Origin: Paraphysoderma sedebokerense
Taxonomy: Eukaryota > Blastocladiomycota > Physodermatomycetes > Physodermatales > Physodermataceae
Reading direction: 5' to 3'
NCBI GenBank assembly: GCA_025602915.1
Contig: JAHLJZ010000021.1
Location: forward strand, 62,001-126,000
Length of the DNA stretch: 64,000 bases
The notes under the pieces were generated by a model. That model had not been told where the DNA came from and made no database searches. It saw only the letters and a program-made list of their open reading frames with translations. Shown here in pieces: positions 22,470 through 34,340 of the stretch (positions within the stretch are counted from its first letter, which is position 1; each line of letters begins with the position of its first letter). Made by a program: the position numbers and the translations under genes.

Positions 22470-23358
22470 TGCGTCTTATTTCGTAAATTGGTGAGCGAGA
22501 GTACTAATCTGTGTGATGAGAGTTGGGATTGGAAGTAGGAGCAGTAACCGATCACCGACGAAAGGATTGTGGATGAACAAACCAGATGTTAGAGAGAAGG
22601 AGGGAGGTAATGTAAGCATGCCAGAAGAGGGCGAAAGACAGTTTGTAGTTAGTTATATTGCGTTGGGCGTCTTGTGATTGACTGATACTGTTGTGTGTCG
22701 TTGTTAAATGGTTGTAAACCCCGTGGCAGTGTATGGCGACCCAGGACTTGGCGGAATCCTTCATTCAAAGAAAGAAACTTACAGATTTACTCGATTGCCA
22801 CGAGTCTCTTGGATGTTAATATGATGAGGCTATAATATCTCTCTTATTCAGGGAGTAGAAATATCCGTCTGGTAATTTGGTAATTGCAAGTTCTATTGGC
22901 CTGTTGCTCGTTCTTTATGTGGAGTACCGCGGGAGGAACGAATGGCGCGGGAACATGCAAAGTCTATTCGAATGAGACAGCAGATTACGTCATTCCTTAG
23001 GTCACATATTTATTTTTTTGGTTTGCATTATGTATGCATTGAACTTTAATGTTCCGGTCCTTCGCTTCGTGTGCATGGACGATTAGGGTTGCCATTTGGA
23101 ATTGATGAGTGATAGTGCAATTTTGGCTGACAAGTACAGAGACATTTTCTTAGTGAATAACGAATGTATCTTACCGTTCGCTTTATCTCAGCCTTTGTGG
23201 TTTTCAAACCTGAAGTGAATTTTCAAATAATGAATTTTTAAAACTGTGAGCAAAACAATGTCTGCAAATCATCGTGCCCGAAACGACTCAACCGGGCGGG
23301 GCGGGCGTCCACACTTTGAATCAAACATCTTAGCTGCGAAGCAAAGTCAGCTATAAAA
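22470..23358. other. Divergent promoter region
   Basis: About 890 bp between the YABBY/HMG-like gene (-) and OPI3 (+). A 70-codon minus frame at 22552-22764 has no family features. No regulatory motif is clear enough to call. Confidence 0.4.
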
Positions 23359-24328
23359 ATGTTTTTATCGTCAGTGGCACTTTGGGCATTTGCTGCCATT
23401 CCTATACATGTCGCAAACTACAACGCTACTGCCCATCTGGAATACAATACCAAGATAGTTACACAGGTAACTGCTGTTTTTTGTTTTGATTTCGCGATTT
23501 TCGTTTTTGGAGACTGCATCACGACTAAAAATCTTTGCCATGAAAAGATATTAGGGAAAAATGCGGTTTACTATTATGCTGCGTATCTAGTTCTATCTGC
23601 TTTGATACGAGACCATTACATCAATGGTGCCATTTTGGCGACCGCCGATACGGTGAGTTTGTTAAATCTTGTCCAAACACGAGCATTATTGACAGACCCT
23701 AATATTTACTGGATGTGGGGTTCCTGGATAACAAATTTGTTCTCATTACATTATGGACATGCGACATAAATAGCTGGTATTGTTCAATTCGGATACTGCT
23801 AGGGTGCTAGGAGGTGCTTCGTTTGTGTTCGGCGCTTTGTTAAACTTATGGACGTTGAAGGTATCCTATTTTGCCTGATTGATCGCTTTTGATTGTTGCA
23901 CACCATTTGTGAGATCCTAGTTTCTCATGAATTTCTCTGTTGTACCTAAGGCTTTAGGTATAAAGGGAATGTACAATGGCGATTCATTCGGTTTCCTCTT
24001 TGATGAACCGGTGACAGACGGACCATATGTTTATTTCTCTGATCCTCAATATGTCGGGACAAGTTTGGCTTGCCTAGGATATGCAATATATTATCAAAGT
24101 AAACTGGGATACGTCTTAGCTGCTTGGATGTATGTTGTGTTTCTGTATAGTGTCAAGTACATTGAGGTATGTCGATTTTGTCTTACAGCATTGTGTCGAT
24201 CGTTTGGTATGTGAGCGTTTATGAATGGGTAATGTACTAACAAAATTTGAAATGGAATGTAGGGTCCTCACATGGCACGAATATACTCAGGTAAAGACAA
24301 GACGGAGAAGGGTAAAAAGAAGAAATAG
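23359..24328 (+). CDS. OPI3: Phosphatidylethanolamine/phospholipid N-methyltransferase (Opi3/PEMT)
   Basis: ER membrane enzyme performing SAM-dependent methylations of phosphatidylethanolamine derivatives to phosphatidylcholine. Exons 23359-23466, 23548-23714, 23803-23860, 23951-24166 and 24263-24328 close in frame, 204 residues, the normal length. Family marks are HLEYNTKIVTQILGKN, ALIRDHYINGAI, LGIKGMYNGDSFGFLFDEPV (active-site loop), GTSLACLGYAI and the C-terminal KYIEGPHMARIYS. Four hydrophobic spans are visible. The C-terminus ends in a lysine-rich KGKKKK, resembling an ER-retrieval tail. The donor of exon 2 could instead be the GTGAG at 23653, but only the later donor (23715) keeps the frame. 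Confidence 0.9.
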
Positions 24329-24549
24329 TTTAGAATATTACTCCGGGGTAACGAGCTTGCATAAATGTGATTTTGAGCATATATTCAAATAATAAGCAAG
24401 TATTGTAAGCAATATTGTGAAAAATACATCCAAAACAAGACCAAAATACCGTTCGTTTAGACTTGCGAAGCCTTGAAACAGCTTTCCGACACTTGGCGCC
24501 TGGTGACGACGTCCAACACCCGCTCTATCCTTAATTAAGCCTGGTCATC

Positions 24550-25724
24550 ATGAGCGAAGGCCCTACACCACTTCGCACTCGAAAGAATAGCGATATATCA
24601 ATAATATCGGAGGACTTTGACATCAACTCTCCCGAAATAGACGAAGATGCGGCTATCGAGTGGACCCCTAAAATGGAGATTGTATTTTTCACAGCGATAT
24701 GTCGATATAGACCGATAGGTTTGTCTTATATCATCAGAATTCTTCAAATAATTCTTTCCAATGGATAAATATATTGAGATGTGATATAATTAAATCATTA
24801 TTATGGGCAAGTCCAAAAATCAGGTTGTCTGCGATTTTGTTGTTGACACTCTACATACTTCCTTTAAACCTCAAATTAGGGATACATAAGCACTTTCGAA
24901 TGATAAATATATATCGGTACTTTAATAAACACAGTAGAGTAAAAGTGACGATGAAACATTTGTGGGATCGATTACACTGTTTGTATGATTTGGAAAAAAT
25001 TGAAGCAGTATGTTTGTTCTCTGTTTCGTGGCCGTCTCTCTCGACAGCTTACATTAACCGCATTCAATGTTATCTTATACTCCCACATTCTCAGAGAGAT
25101 CTCAGTCGACTAGATGAAGAACCGAGTCCGCCGCCGGTCAAGAAACTCACAAAACGAGCATCATCGGTTTCTGTTAGTGATATAGAGCAAGCTGGGAAAC
25201 GACCTCGTGCGAATTCATTTAATGGATTGATGGGGGAGAAAGAGTTCATGCTACCTCCGGAAGAATTTGAGGAAAAAATCCAGGAAAAAGTAATGGAAAA
25301 ATTGTCGGAGAGTAGTGCTGCAACCTCTGTTCAGAGTAGCCCTGTTGAGGAGGACGGAAGTATGTTTGCTCCTCCGTCTATTCTCTCATAGCCTCTCGGA
25401 TCCCATTCCGTCGTAAAATGAGTCTTTCAGGGATTTTACATTAACTCCGATGTGTTTCCGGTTTCCTCGCACGATTTAGAATCGAAACGACGAAGGAGTC
25501 GCGCAAACGCTTCTAAACCACCGTCACATACATCCTCGCCCGCAGTTTCAGCAGAACCCAAGCAGTCCGCACCAACATCGCTAGCAGCTACTAAAACTGC
25601 TGGAACACCAGCAAGTTCGGCCACAGTGTCTGCTACGTCGACACCAACTGTTCCTGCGGCAGCTTCATCAAGGCGCACTCGATCAACTGCCAAAGATCAA
25701 TCCAGCACAAAACGAAAACGATGA
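24550..25724 (+). CDS. EAF7: NuA4 histone acetyltransferase subunit Eaf7 (MRGBP/CT20 family)
   Basis: Nuclear subunit of the NuA4 complex. The CT20 domain is split over exons 24550-24718 and 24880-25007: IEWTPKMEIVFFTAICRYRPIG joined to HKHFRMINIYRYF, then TMKHLWDRLHCLYDLEKIE. Exon 3 (from 25095) adds SRLDEEPSPPP and the conserved acidic motif KEFMLPPEEFEEKI. The last exon ends TKRKR at 25724, a basic Ser/Ala-rich tail with likely nuclear localisation signals (ESKRRRSR). The exon 3/4 junction is uncertain: donor 25360 with acceptor 25422 keeps the frame (287 residues), but 25343 with 25430 would too. Confidence 0.83.
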
Positions 25725-27045
25725 TGATGTCAAATCATTAAGCAGAAACCGATGAAGTTCATTTGCCCAATTACTGTATATATTTAAGTTCATTTGGAAG
25801 TTAATAAACGATGTGTCAAAAAATTATTAACTTCTCGTCTCCGTCAGCCCTCTCTTAAATTCTTGGGTCAGAATTGGAACATCGAACATACGTGGCAATC
25901 ATCGGAATACTCTAAGTCAAATTTGTAATGTATGGAATAGATTAAGCAGCTGATGTTTACATTGTTTTGTACAGAATAATAGAAACCAGGATGCCCAGGT
26001 ATAAACCAACTCTAAAGCTGGACGTCTGGAGGCCCACACGCGTCGAGGTCGAAACAAGTCGTTACAAATTTACACATAGCCGTTGAACAATTTGCCAATT
26101 ATCATAATAAGATACTACATCATCATTAGGACCGCATATTTGTCCACCCGCCAAGCCGACCATCGACGAGTAACTAAGACATGGAGAAATCGTAGAAAAG
26201 TCACACCTGGAAAAAGAAATTCACCTTTATCACTTAATATTCAAAGCAATACGATCGCAACGAACTATAAGAGCTCATGGCTGGGAAAAGCATTGTCCAA
26301 GCTGAAATGTCTATTCAGAACAGTTATTGCCCGTATATCTTAGGGACCGCAGGCCAATATTTATTTATGATGCTGAATACCTTTCTTCTGATGACAATTA
26401 TTTAAAGGATTCTTCGATCCGTCAATATTTTCTATCGAACACACTTTTGTCAATTTAACAGTATTTACGGCAGAAACTTGCGAATTTTTCCGGTCGATAT
26501 TTGGCAGTGATAAGATGCATTTGGATAAGATGCATTTTTTCCATTTTTTACGCACAAGTTTCGGTCTTCCGTCTTAAAACACCAAAAGTCGCCAAGTTTT
26601 GGTTCTTAGACTTTTGGAAAGTGACCTTCCAACGGATCAATTTGCCCTGACCTTGTTCGGTTCTCTAATCATTTTTGCATGAATTATTACATGAAACTAT
26701 CACATTGTTATATTTTGTACCTTCCCGCATACGCGTTTCAGTAAACTTAGAAATCTTTAGGCATACGATGGCAAAGCTTGCACAGAAGCAGAACTTTACA
26801 AAAATTCATAAACCTGTTGTAAAAATTTTCAAAGCTGCTAGGTTTTCGAACAAGTCATCCCTCTTTAGAATAAACGTTTATTTAACCTCTATGATCAAGC
26901 TAAAGTGGGTTGATTTATACAGAAGTACAACCTTGTAATAATCTATAGATCCTATTAAATATTATTCAGTTCAAAGCGAGCCCTTCTCCTTTTAGAAAAT
27001 TCAAAAATTCTGAGTTTCGTTTTTGTTGCTGATTAAACAAAGACT
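25725..27045. other. Long convergent intergenic region
   Basis: About 1.3 kb between the converging EAF7 and CEP83-like genes. Frames at 26083-26343 and 26675-26938 (+) have no family motif. Visible structure includes a 9-bp perfect inverted repeat, CCAAAAGTC (26582) / GACTTTTGG (26609), with an 18-nt spacer, and a tandem 14-mer GATAAGATGCATTT near 26510-26535. Confidence 0.4.
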
Positions 27046-29883
27046 CTATGTCAATATGTGTGTCGAGTAATAAAAAGGAGAGCTTCCAGAATCAATACAA
27101 ACGTCAGTTGCTCTCCGCTCGTTTTGACTCCGCAAGCGATCATTTTCCTTCTGCATCGTTTCTAACTTATGCGCCAGTTCAGATAGTTGCGATTTTAGAA
27201 TTGATGATTTATGTTTGGAATTCTTTTTCGTCTATATATCGTGATTAGACATTTCCTAATGAACCCATTATAATAATCTGAAATTCACCTTCTCGATCTC
27301 GGCTTTTAGCAAACTGATTTCAGCATCCAAACCATCTTGCAGTTTTTGAGAATCTTTGAGTTTAAGTCGAAGTGTTTGTGCTTCGTTCTACCAATATTGA
27401 GTTTAATCAGTGGCTCAGCAGCTAGAGTAGGAACCGAAAATCATACTGCTTTCATTTCGACCGTGGTTTTTTCGCTTATCCACTTGTCTTGTAGTTGCGC
27501 CATTTCTTCTCGTGCGGTGGCTACAAAACTCTCACTTTCCACAATCTTGTCCCTGCAACGTATAAAATGTGTTAATCGCGAAACCATAATAGAATGAGGA
27601 GCCAAACACAAACTTCAGCGACTTCTCTGCTTTCCTCCATGTGGTCAATTCAACTTCAAACTTTCCTTCGAGCTCACAAACTTTGCTTTGCAACTCTAGG
27701 GCCAATTTTTCTGCGTTCACTACCTTTCCCATCGTTTCTTGGTGAGCGAATATTTCTTTCTGATGAGTCCCTTGCAAATCAGAGAACATTGAGTTCACGC
27801 GATTGAATTCCTAATCCATTGAATTTGCTGATAAGCCACGGAACAGGCAATGAACTTTAGTAGAGAAAATGGAAAATATACCTTTTCTATTTCTTCTTTC
27901 TCTGTTGTCAGTTTGTTGATTATTTCCGTATACTTGACTTGAGTTTCATGCGAATGACGTTCAATCTTCAGATGAACGACAGGTTAATTCCAGGAAAAAC
28001 AAATGCCAATATAAACTTTATCTACCTCTTGCTTCTTCGCCTCTGATATTCTATTTTTGCTCCATTCCTCTTCCTGTATCGTTCTGACTTGTTCCATGCA
28101 TTTCTTCTCTAATGTTTCGAAGGAGACTTTGGATTCTTGGATTTGAGCCGTGGCATCAGCAAGTTCACTATAACAGATGTCGAATCTTTAATGTCGGAAC
28201 CCGAGACTTGTGGATTACGGATAAAGTGACAGCAATTACGCTTTGGTTTGTTCCCAACCCTTCATAATTTGTGACCTTTCCTGCTCATATTGCGCTTTCT
28301 CCTTCATATGAATTAGTCTTATATCACTGCAATCGACTCTAAAAAACATAAGCAATAAATCCGTATATTCACGAATGTCGGATGCAGTAGTGCAAATGAA
28401 CTTACCTGTGACGGTGAGCTGCCTCTTCATAGCGAGAATTAATTTTACTTAATTCTTTCGATAGTCTCGCGTTTTCTTCGACCAGCTCTTCTTGACGGGA
28501 CATGTATTTTTGTACTTCAATTTGTATTCGTTCAATCTGCCGATAAAAAGTGGAGGAGTGACAAAAAATTGAATCCAACGTTGGTGGAAAGGTGAATAAT
28601 GGATTAGATATGAATGATGCCCACCTTTTCATTGAGTCCATCTTTCTCACTAGCTAAAGTCTTCGCAAATGTGGTTTGTTCCGAAAGTTGTCTTTGGAGC
28701 AAACGATGCTTTTGTTCTGATTCGATCAGAAGAGATGCTTTTTCCGCACTAGAATTAATAGTCGTAAAACGAATGAGTCGAAGACAATCGCTTTGGGTCA
28801 GAATCCTTTAGAAATGCTCATTACCGCACCGAATCCAATTCTTGAACTAGCTCTTTGCACTTCACTGCTAATTCTTTATTCTCCCTCATAAGTTCGCGGG
28901 ATCTTTGATTTTCTAACGGATTTTCGTCTAAAGAGTATACCACTGTCAACCAGCGGTTTCGAATGCAAGACACAAAATGAGTTACCCACAAATAATAGTC
29001 TTTGCTTTTTTCAACTCTAATTGCAATCTCGTAATTTCGTCTTGAGATTTTTTTTTTGTTTCACTGATGATGGTCTCGCATTCAAAGGTCTATGTGCATC
29101 AAATCAATGATGTTCTCATCATTTTGAGTATCTGTTAAGATGTACATTTTCGTACCTGCTTTTCCATCTCCATTTTCAACTCTTCGTACTGTTGACGTAA
29201 CGAATAATATAAACCGCTAAATCTTGCGACATCCTAAAATGACAGTTTACATTGTGCATGATGCGTCATCGATTCGGTTAGGTTGAAGCTCTACAGTTAT
29301 CCCAAAAACATTAACTAAATAACCTCTTGTAACACTGCCCATTTCTTCTTTTTTGTCTCCTCGAATTCTTCTGCTAGCTTGATCCTTAACATTTTTACGT
29401 CTCTGTTCATATAAAACCGTCGAAATGTTAGTCGTCGCCATTCCTTCTGTAAATCGTAGGATAAATTTTATAAACTTACTTTGCTGTCATAATCTGACCC
29501 TTCAGACTCTCAAACTCCTTTGATTTTTCATTGAGTTGACTTTTCCATTCCCCAATGATTTTGTTATGCATTGATTCAACCGTTTTCTGGTATTTCGCCA
29601 CGCAGACGAATGCTTGGTGAATGAATGCCACTAAAACTCACAATAAGATCGCCGTATGTTACCTTTTCATCAACTGCGCTTTGGTATTGATGATTGAGAG
29701 TTTGGTATGCTGATTTTAACTTTGTTGTATCATTAGAATAGGTTTTACATGGTGCATCTTTCTGTATGAAACACGTACATCTGAAATTTCCGATCGCAGT
29801 TCTTCCACCAAGTCCAGTGCGGCGGCAACCTTTGTGGATTCGGTGTGAGGTTGTGAAAATGCTGATGTCGGTTGCAAATCCAT
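27046..29883 (-). CDS. CEP83: CEP83-like coiled-coil (ciliary distal appendage) protein
   Basis: Sixteen exons (29883-29779, 29719-29663, 29586-29480, 29402-29324, 29233-29156, 29089-28990, 28927-28825, 28748-28625, 28536-28406, 28338-28240, 28167-28026, 27965-27882, 27810-27614, 27552-27447, 27387-27289, 27231-27046) close in frame, giving 598 residues, almost all coiled coil. The order of motifs follows animal CEP83/CCDC41: SAYQTLNHQY near the start (human NYQTLKAEH), FESLKGQIMTAK, a region matching ELLRAQIQQEL as KMLRIKLAEEF, then RFSGLYYSLRQQYEELK (human KYRAVYNKLRYEHTFLK), then long heptads. In animals CEP83 anchors mother centrioles to membrane for cilium formation. If correct, this implies a flagellated fungus. 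Coiled coils align easily, so orthology needs a profile search. Confidence 0.6.
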
Positions 29884-30109
29884 AGATATAACTCATGTGC
29901 GATTGTTCAAACAAAGCGATGTGAAGTTTTGGGTGGATATTGCTGGATCCAGGGTTGAACCCCGTGCAATGACTGAAGACATCCAACCCCACGACCCAAG
30001 TTGGATTGCCCATGCAAAAACACTTTGAAACGTTATGAATTAATGTTTTTTATTTTTTATACATTCCATGCCGTTTTCCACAATTTTAGTACAACTACGT
30101 ACTAGAATC

Positions 30110-31363
30110 TTAATATCCGGCTTCAACGGGTTGCTGCTGCTGTTGTTGTTCAGGGGCAGCGGGTCTTTCTGGTTTTTGAACGTCTTCAGATGTCGGGACA
30201 ATCATACTCATATCTTCTTCCTGTAAATCATAAGGCAATAATTAGGACTGATGATCGAATCAAGTCAAATCAAGATGAGACCTGAATGATACGTACTTTA
30301 GGTTCCAAAATAGTGACCATATCAGGAAGAGGCTTCTTAGGACCGACTCTGCCGCTGGGATCCCAGTCCAACATAATTTTGACCTTCACACCCAAAACAC
30401 CTTGTCTCAACATGACGTGACGGATAGCAACATCAATGTAGTCTCTGGTGGGGTTACCACTGTGGATCATGAATCCGTCGGTGAATTTCATGGATTTAGC
30501 ACGAGCAGCTCTGAGTTTACCAGAGATGACGACTTCACAACCCTTGGCACCAGATTCCATGACGAAACGGAGAACACCATAGGCAGCTCTATTTAAATTC
30601 ACAATGATGAGCATTTTGCACGAAAATGTAGAAATATAAATGAAGCGCAAAAATATATCAATTTCATACCTTCTGACAGCAAGACCTTCCAAAAGTTTGT
30701 ATCGGAGGGATTCGCACTGAGCGATGGCGCACAAACCTCTGTTGTTAACTTTCTCGGCGTACAATTCAACGGTACCTTCTGGGAAGTTGAATCTTTTCTG
30801 GATGACTGAAGTCAATTCACGGATACGGCGACCCTTTTCACCGAGGACGGTTTGAGTACGGGTGGCACGGATGATGATTTCGGTACGGGCAGGGGTAACT
30901 CGAACTTCAACACCAGAGTAACCATCTTCAGACAATTCACGGGTGAAGAATTCGTTGAGTTCGGCGTAGAAAACTCCGTCTGCGACAAACTGGTATTATC
31001 CACACAAATTAGACATCATATTTGTAAGGTTAGTAACATAACATTGACAGATCAGAACGTAAAAGTCTTGAAAAAAGTGAATAGCTAAAATCTCTGTGAT
31101 CAGAACAAGTTTGTACTCATTAACTCCCGGCCTAATGGGAGTCTCCTGTTAGAGGTGTCAGAATAACAAAGGTTGTCATCATATACACAGAAACTGTCGG
31201 CGATTCAGTATGTGGAATAGAATTTCGAAGTATCGGTAATTCGATCTGGCGGCCAAGCGAAAAATATCCATCCATCCATCAAAACTGCAAAAAATGTTCA
31301 AAAAAAAGGATGTTTAGTACGACAAATATGTACCTTTCTCTTTTTTGAGATTTGAGCTGCCAT
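30110..31363 (-). CDS. RPS3: Ribosomal protein uS3 (RPS3)
   Basis: Component of the 40S mRNA entry channel. Four exons (31363-31334, 30989-30670, 30588-30297, 30220-30110) close in frame, 250 residues. The N-terminus starts [10 protein letters not shown], then [14 protein letters not shown]. The KH domain has [17 protein letters not shown]. The C-domain contains [33 protein letters not shown] and [14 protein letters not shown]. The tail EEDMSMIVP is followed by six glutamines, a minor oddity for uS3. The first intron (about 340 nt) is longer than most here and follows only ten codons, a common arrangement in ribosomal protein genes. A TCACGTG lies about 105 bp before the ATG. Confidence 0.98.
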
Positions 31364-32036
31364 GTTGATATTGGATTACTGTTTTAAAATATTATCCAAA
31401 ACGAAAGAGGGAGAATCCACAGGCCGACAAGATGCTTTTCTTCAGGACGAGTAGCCATGCGTAAATCACGTGTTTGGTATTTGTGGACATTATTCAAAGA
31501 CAACAGAAGCGACAAAGCAATAACGAGCATGCAGCAAATAAATAAATGTGGATATAATTTATTCCGCTTAAAAATGTAGTCAGTTCTTCATTTGGTAAGT
31601 TTCAAGTACCGCGGTGGTGAAATGTGTTTGTTCATTAGATTTTAATGATAACTGTTCAAAGGCTGAGGCGATAGCGTTGTGATTCATTCCACCGCATCGA
31701 ACGACAGTCGACAATATGAATTAGTAAGGTTGGATATTGCTAAGTATAGAATCGATGCAGATGAACATGATTGATGGCCGCCATAATATATGCAGAATAT
31801 ATATGATTTCCACAGCAGAAATGAATTCATGATCGGACCATCCCATTCGCGTTGACGTTATCTTTCAGACTTTCCCAAACGGGATTGCCTTTGTGTAACT
31901 TTGCGAGGAAGAAAAAAACTCTTTTTCATTTCATTTGCTTTCACTGTCCTTCCGCATCTATCGAACAGCCAACATCTTGTCTCTCCTAATCATTAGCCGC
32001 TTGGCATATACACTGGATCCGATATAACGCATTCCT
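31364..32036. promoter_or_regulatory. Divergent promoter of uS3 and the SH3 membrane protein, with TCACGTG
   Basis: This 673-bp gap contains TCACGTG at 31466-31472, 104 bp before the uS3 start codon. Binding by a Cbf1-type factor is inferred. No gene was recognised in the gap. Confidence 0.4.
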
Positions 32037-33944
32037 ATGATTCTGCTATACTCTCTGCTCATCTTGCCTTCGCTGTCTCTGTCGATTAATCTCGCAGACT
32101 TACAGGATATTTCATCTCAGAAATCTGGCAGTAATCCACCATGTCTTGTTCTGCAGGCGGCTTCTCAACATTGCAACTCCTTCATGCCGGCGGTCATAGA
32201 CCCCTCTGACACGATTTTCTCGTCGCCAATTGATAACGTAACCGGCTTCGACGGCAACGTATTGCAAGTTATTCAATCATTTCAGTCAATACTACTGAAC
32301 CGCGCAAAATGTCCGAGTCCTGATATTCTGGTCCCTCAATTTGCGAGAACATTTTGGTGCAGCCGGATTCTCACGAGGTCAGCGATTAGATGTCAGGGAA
32401 GAGAATTTGCTTTCCAGGCAACAGAAAGCCGAAGTCTGGAATCAATATTAAATCATAGCGACCAAGTGATAATTACTCCCCAGGCTGCATGTAACTCTGT
32501 ATGTAAGACATATGAAGAATCGTTGGTGAAAAGCCTTGTCGATGGGAAGTGTGAATCATCAGACGCGGTTTTGCAGGACATGAAAGCAGTCCTGGGATGT
32601 GGCGACAGCAGTAGCAACGTCGAAACATCTAGCAAGTGTATTGATCAATCGAATGAACGCAGCACTTGTGGTAAGTTTGATTCGAGCCCATATGCCATTT
32701 ATCTGGTATTTTCTTAGTGATGACCTTGCCTTACTTGTGCTCGTTTAGGTTACGACCCACCTTTCAACTGCACCTGCCCTCCATCCTCACCGTGTTCTAC
32801 TCCCCCGCCAGAGACAACCCTAGTTCCGTATCCTGAGCCTAATCCGACAGCTAATTCTCGTGAGAACTCCGCGGATCCCTCATCCGCTGATCCTAAGTCG
32901 ACCGGAGTCATTGCCTCAGTCCCACCTTCAACAATTATAGGAGTCTCAATTGGAGTTGTGGGTGTGGGGATACTATTTATAGTGTATAAGGTCTCAGCTC
33001 AAAAGCGTGAAAAATTAGAAACGATATATTATCCGTCAATGTCAGTGCTGAATTCTCAAACTACTCCAACTTTACATGCTACTTCCTCCGTTCGACTTTG
33101 CAAACCAAGTAAACGCACATCATCTATAATATTTTCTCCCTCATCTCATACTCAAACACAGCTGCAATCAATCTCCGATCATACCACCACTGTTTCTTCG
33201 TCGTCTTCATTACGGTCTCCCTCACCTGCATCATCAATGTTTTCTTCATTCAAATCTACAACATCATCTGTTCCCGCATCTCAGATTCCTATCCCTCCAA
33301 TTCCGTTAGAGTATACCGCCGAACAACGGCACTTATCTTCTTCGATGTTGAGTCTGATTTCGAATTCAACTGCTTCCACAACATCGAGCTATTCTGTCCT
33401 TCCTGAACCTAAAACCATGATTGCTGCACGAGAGTATGAACGGTCAGATTTAGAAGACGAATTGCCGATTACAATTGGAGGTAGGTGCCCGTTTAATTTT
33501 CATGTCTAAAGAAAAACGGAAATTGAACCGATGAGTCTAACCGTATATAATCTTTCTGTCCTTCTTCTTTGAAAATTAGCCAAATACATTGTCTATGCAA
33601 TCTATTCTGATGGATGGGTTTGGTGCAAATCAGTTTCAACTGACCAAGAGGGTGTTCTTCCGTCGGCATGTCTGTCGGATATAACGGATCCTGTTCCATC
33701 TGATGCACAATCCTCATCCAAGATTGATACTCAATCTGGACAGACGGATCAGGCCTCCATCTTTCAGGCTACTTCTGATCATATTCCTGACACATCATTG
33801 GCTTCTGATGAACCGGCCGCGGAACATGGAGAGAACGAAGGGAATAATAGTGGGAATATTGACGAACTCACATCGCACTGCCCCGATTCAGATGGGAGAG
33901 TAGAAGGAAACGAAGAACATATCGTTGAAATTTCGAATTCGTAA
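32037..33944 (+). CDS. Single-pass membrane protein with Cys-rich ectodomain and cytoplasmic SH3-like domain
   Basis: Three exons (32037-32670, 32749-33480, 33580-33944) close in frame, 576 residues. The start MILLYSLLILPSLSLS is a signal peptide. The ectodomain (about 20-250) has many cysteines, including CNSVCKTYE and CTCPPSSPCSTPPP, then a Pro/Ser stalk. One membrane span, IIGVSIGVVGVGILFIVY, is followed by a basic KVSAQKREK stop-transfer. The cytoplasmic part is Ser/Thr/Pro-rich and includes an SH3-like module, KYIVYAIYSDGWVWCKSV ... GVLPSACL (aromatic DGW...G.LP pattern). This layout recalls fungal Fus1-like or sensor-type proteins of early-diverging fungi. A cell-surface sensing or polarity role is possible but inferred; no orthologue is named. 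Confidence 0.7.
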
Positions 33945-34340
33945 TTGTATTCTTACAAATATCTGAAACGTAGTCAATATGTCTTCAATGAACGGATCTG
34001 ATTGTGGCTGGTCTTGTCTGGAGTAGAGACGAGAAGTATTGCAGTGGAAAGAGCATATGGCACATCAGTCTCAATACGAAGGAGAGGTCATGTTCAAAAT
34101 CAGCGGATTTGTACGATAACATTGAAGAATTCCTGTATTGGGCTGGTCCTAATTATCACGCGACAATTATACCATGAGCACTTGTTTAATTATAAATACA
34201 ATATAAAAGGAGTTGTATGTTTATATTTAATCGCACATGCACATTATAAGTCTTACACATTCAATGCTACGTTACATGTCGCATTTGGATAATTGTGGAA
34301 CAGCAATCGCTAGACGTCATATGTCGTCTCGTTCCTCAAC
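33945..34340. other. Convergent 3' flanks
   Basis: About 400 bp between the SH3 membrane protein and the ABHD12-like gene. A 96-codon + frame at 34002-34292 shows no motif. Nothing else was recognised. Confidence 0.4.

Noticed and set aside
25343-25430. Alternative EAF7 intron using a GTTGAG donor
   Set aside because: It keeps the frame but the donor is weaker than GTATGT at 25360; it is retained only as a second option.
26675-26938. 87-codon + frame between EAF7 and the CEP83-like gene
   Set aside because: No motif, AT-rich composition like the flanks, and no supporting splice signals.
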